Shown here: piece after piece, positions 5,554 to 6,531 of the stretch
How the letters are laid out: every line of letters begins with the position of its first letter
Numbering within the stretch: position 1 is the first letter of the stretch
From: Enterobacteriaceae bacterium UBA3516
GTDB lineage: Bacteria; Pseudomonadota; Gammaproteobacteria; Enterobacterales; Enterobacteriaceae
Assembly (NCBI GenBank): GCA_002377245.1
Contig: DFPL01000183.1
Location: 6,266-12,796 of the forward strand
DNA length: 6,531 bases
Direction: 5' to 3'
Notes under the pieces: generated by a model
The model's database searches: none
What the model saw: only the letters and a program-made list of their open reading frames with translations
Told to the model about the DNA's origin: nothing
Translations under genes and position numbers: made by a program

Positions 5554-6195
5554 GTGGAACAGCAGGGTTTATATGCACCCGACGATTTTGATGAATCTCG
5601 GGTGAAAGACAAAATCTTCCTTAGCGCGATTGCGCTGTTCGCAGAATATGGCCTCAATGGCGCGCGCATGGAGCAGATCGCTGAAAAAGCGGGGACCACC
5701 AAACGCATGGTGGTCTACCACTATAAGACTAAAGAAAACCTCTACTTACAGGTTTTGGAGTATGTTTATGCCGCGATTCGCGCCAGCGAGAAAGCGCTAA
5801 ACCTGGCTACCCTCCCCCCCGTAGAAGCCCTGGTACATCTGGTTGAAAACACCTTCGACTATCACGCCGATCACCCGGATTTTATTCGTATTATCTGTAT
5901 GGAGAACATGCAGCGTGGGCGGTCTATCCAGCAGTCGACCTGGCTACGCGATGTCAACCGGAGCGCCCTGACCTTGCTGGAAGATATTTTAGTGCGCGGG
6001 CAGAAGAAGCATCTGTTTAACCAGAGCGTATGTGCGCGTGACCTCCACCGGGTGATCAGCAGCTTTAGTTTCCACTATGTCGCTAACAGTTACTCCTTCT
6101 CCATGCTGTTTGAGGCTGATGAAGACCAGCAGCAGCAGCGTCAGCACTACCGTCAAATGGCTGTTCAGGTGGTACTGCGTTATATTTGCCCATAA
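5554..6195 (+). CDS. TetR/AcrR-family transcriptional regulator
   Basis: This is a ligand-responsive DNA-binding repressor type. Of 213 residues, about 16-65 form the TetR N-terminal domain: KIFLSAIALFAEYGLNGARMEQI (20-42), then EKAGTTKRMVVYHYKTKENLY (44-64), where TTKRMVVYHY holds the recognition helix. The C-terminal region (about 88-210), with HADHPDFIRIICMENMQRG (104-122), resembles the ligand-binding domain of the RutR/YcdC-like branch; ligand and targets are unknown. A glutamine run lies at 192-195. The start is GTG at 5554, six bases after AAGGA (5543-5547); an ATG two bases earlier is in another frame. It follows yjjB by 66 bases with its own candidate promoter, and precedes the ohrR-type gene by 41 bases. 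No enzyme or transporter gene it might control is inside the window other than yjjPB, so its regulon cannot be inferred. Confidence 0.88.
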   Translation: MEQQGLYAPDDFDESRVKDKIFLSAIALFAEYGLNGARMEQIAEKAGTTKRMVVYHYKTKENLYLQVLEYVYAAIRASEKALNLATLPPVEALVHLVENTFDYHADHPDFIRIICMENMQRGRSIQQSTWLRDVNRSALTLLEDILVRGQKKHLFNQSVCARDLHRVISSFSFHYVANSYSFSMLFEADEDQQQQRQHYRQMAVQVVLRYICP

Positions 6196-6200
6196 ATAAC

Positions 6201-6229
6201 TTGCAATTAAATCGTGCACTATCTATATT
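6201..6229 (+). promoter_or_regulatory. ohrR promoter with overlapping OhrR-like box
   Basis: TTGCAA (6201-6206), a 17-bp spacer and TATATT (6224-6229, five of six consensus bases) make a good sigma-70 promoter. TGCAATTAAATCGTG at 6202-6216 matches the Bacillus OhrR site TACAATTNAATTGTA at 11 of 14 fixed positions and covers the -35 and spacer, as expected for self-repression. The predicted start of transcription, seven to eight bases after the -10, falls on or next to the ATG at 6237. Confidence 0.55.
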
Positions 6230-6236
6230 CATAAAC

Positions 6237-6531
6237 ATGAAAACAAAACACACCCCGAACGCGCAGCTTGAACTTGATAACCAGTTTTGTTTTGCACTCT
6301 ACTCAACAAACCTGGCGCTGCATAAACTGTATCGGCAGTTATTAGCGCCGTTAAATCTGACCTACCCGCAGTATCTGGTGATGCTGGTGCTCTGGGAGAA
6401 GGATGATGTCACGGTGTCGGACATCGGCGAACGCCTTTTTCTCGACTCGGCGACACTGACGCCCTTGCTCAAACGTCTGGAAAGCGCGGGGCTTATTCGT
6501 CGCCAGCGCTCCCGTCAGGATGAACGTAGAA
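6237..6531 (+). CDS. ohrR: OhrR-type organic hydroperoxide sensor, MarR family (3' end beyond window)
   Basis: OhrR represses the organic hydroperoxide resistance gene ohr, and usually itself, until a single cysteine is oxidised by lipid or other organic peroxides. The first 98 residues are present. DNQFCFALYS (14-23) carries the sensing Cys18, and Tyr22 and Tyr32 lie at the same distances from it as Tyr19 and Tyr29 from Cys15 in Bacillus OhrR. LNLTYPQYLVMLVLWEKD (39-56) and the winged helix-turn-helix with LDSATLTPLLKRLESAGLI (69-87) are typical; the wing RSRQDERR reaches the window edge. There is no Shine-Dalgarno sequence before ATG 6237, in line with the promoter position that could give a leaderless mRNA. 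An ohr gene is likely just beyond the edge, but is not seen. Confidence 0.88.
   Translation, partial: MKTKHTPNAQLELDNQFCFALYSTNLALHKLYRQLLAPLNLTYPQYLVMLVLWEKDDVTVSDIGERLFLDSATLTPLLKRLESAGLIRRQRSRQDERR

Overview
The window looks like chromosomal DNA of a member of the Enterobacteriaceae, close to the Escherichia/Citrobacter/Enterobacter/Klebsiella group. The main evidence is a bglJ-yjjQ-yjjP-yjjB block whose four products I recognise from memory of the E. coli K-12 proteins; genus cannot be fixed without a search.

Layout. Positions 1-147 may hold the 3' end of an unidentified plus-strand gene, converging on a minus-strand PTS unit across a shared bidirectional terminator (147-172). The PTS unit is a full-length lactose/cellobiose-type EIIC (195-1538). 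Just upstream is a 38-codon ORF (1552-1668) that looks like an EIIB gene reduced by an in-frame internal deletion: it keeps the phospho-cysteine loop and the C-terminal helix but lacks the middle. Further upstream is a perfect inverted repeat of LacI-family operator type (1740-1760). A plus-strand YbaK/EbsC-family aminoacyl-tRNA deacylase gene follows (1876-2334) and converges on bglJ. The terminator between them (2333-2360) serves bglJ.

The yjjQ-bglJ operon (3740 to 2377, minus strand, 52-bp overlap) encodes two LuxR/FixJ-type regulators. In E. coli, BglJ acts as a heterodimer with RcsB, and YjjQ represses motility and other surface functions; the operon is silenced by H-NS and induced by LeuO. 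The 500-bp divergent region (3741-4240) has a very AT-rich half next to yjjQ, fitting H-NS control, and a more GC-balanced half with nested inverted repeats next to yjjP. yjjP-yjjB (4241-5487, 10-bp overlap) encodes the two-part ThrE-like exporter, reported as a succinate exporter in E. coli. Next come a TetR-family regulator (5554-6195) with an inverted repeat over its leader, and the first 98 codons of an OhrR-type peroxide sensor (6237 to the edge). The OhrR gene has a good promoter overlapped by an OhrR-like box and placed so that its mRNA could start at the AUG.

The main points of interest are the collapsed EIIB next to an intact EIIC, the conserved four-gene block with both K-12 flanks replaced (no fhuF beside bglJ, no dnaT-dnaC after yjjB), the structured yjjP leader, and the possibly leaderless, self-controlled ohrR. 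I see no CRISPR array, insertion sequence, tRNA or rRNA gene, or phage gene.
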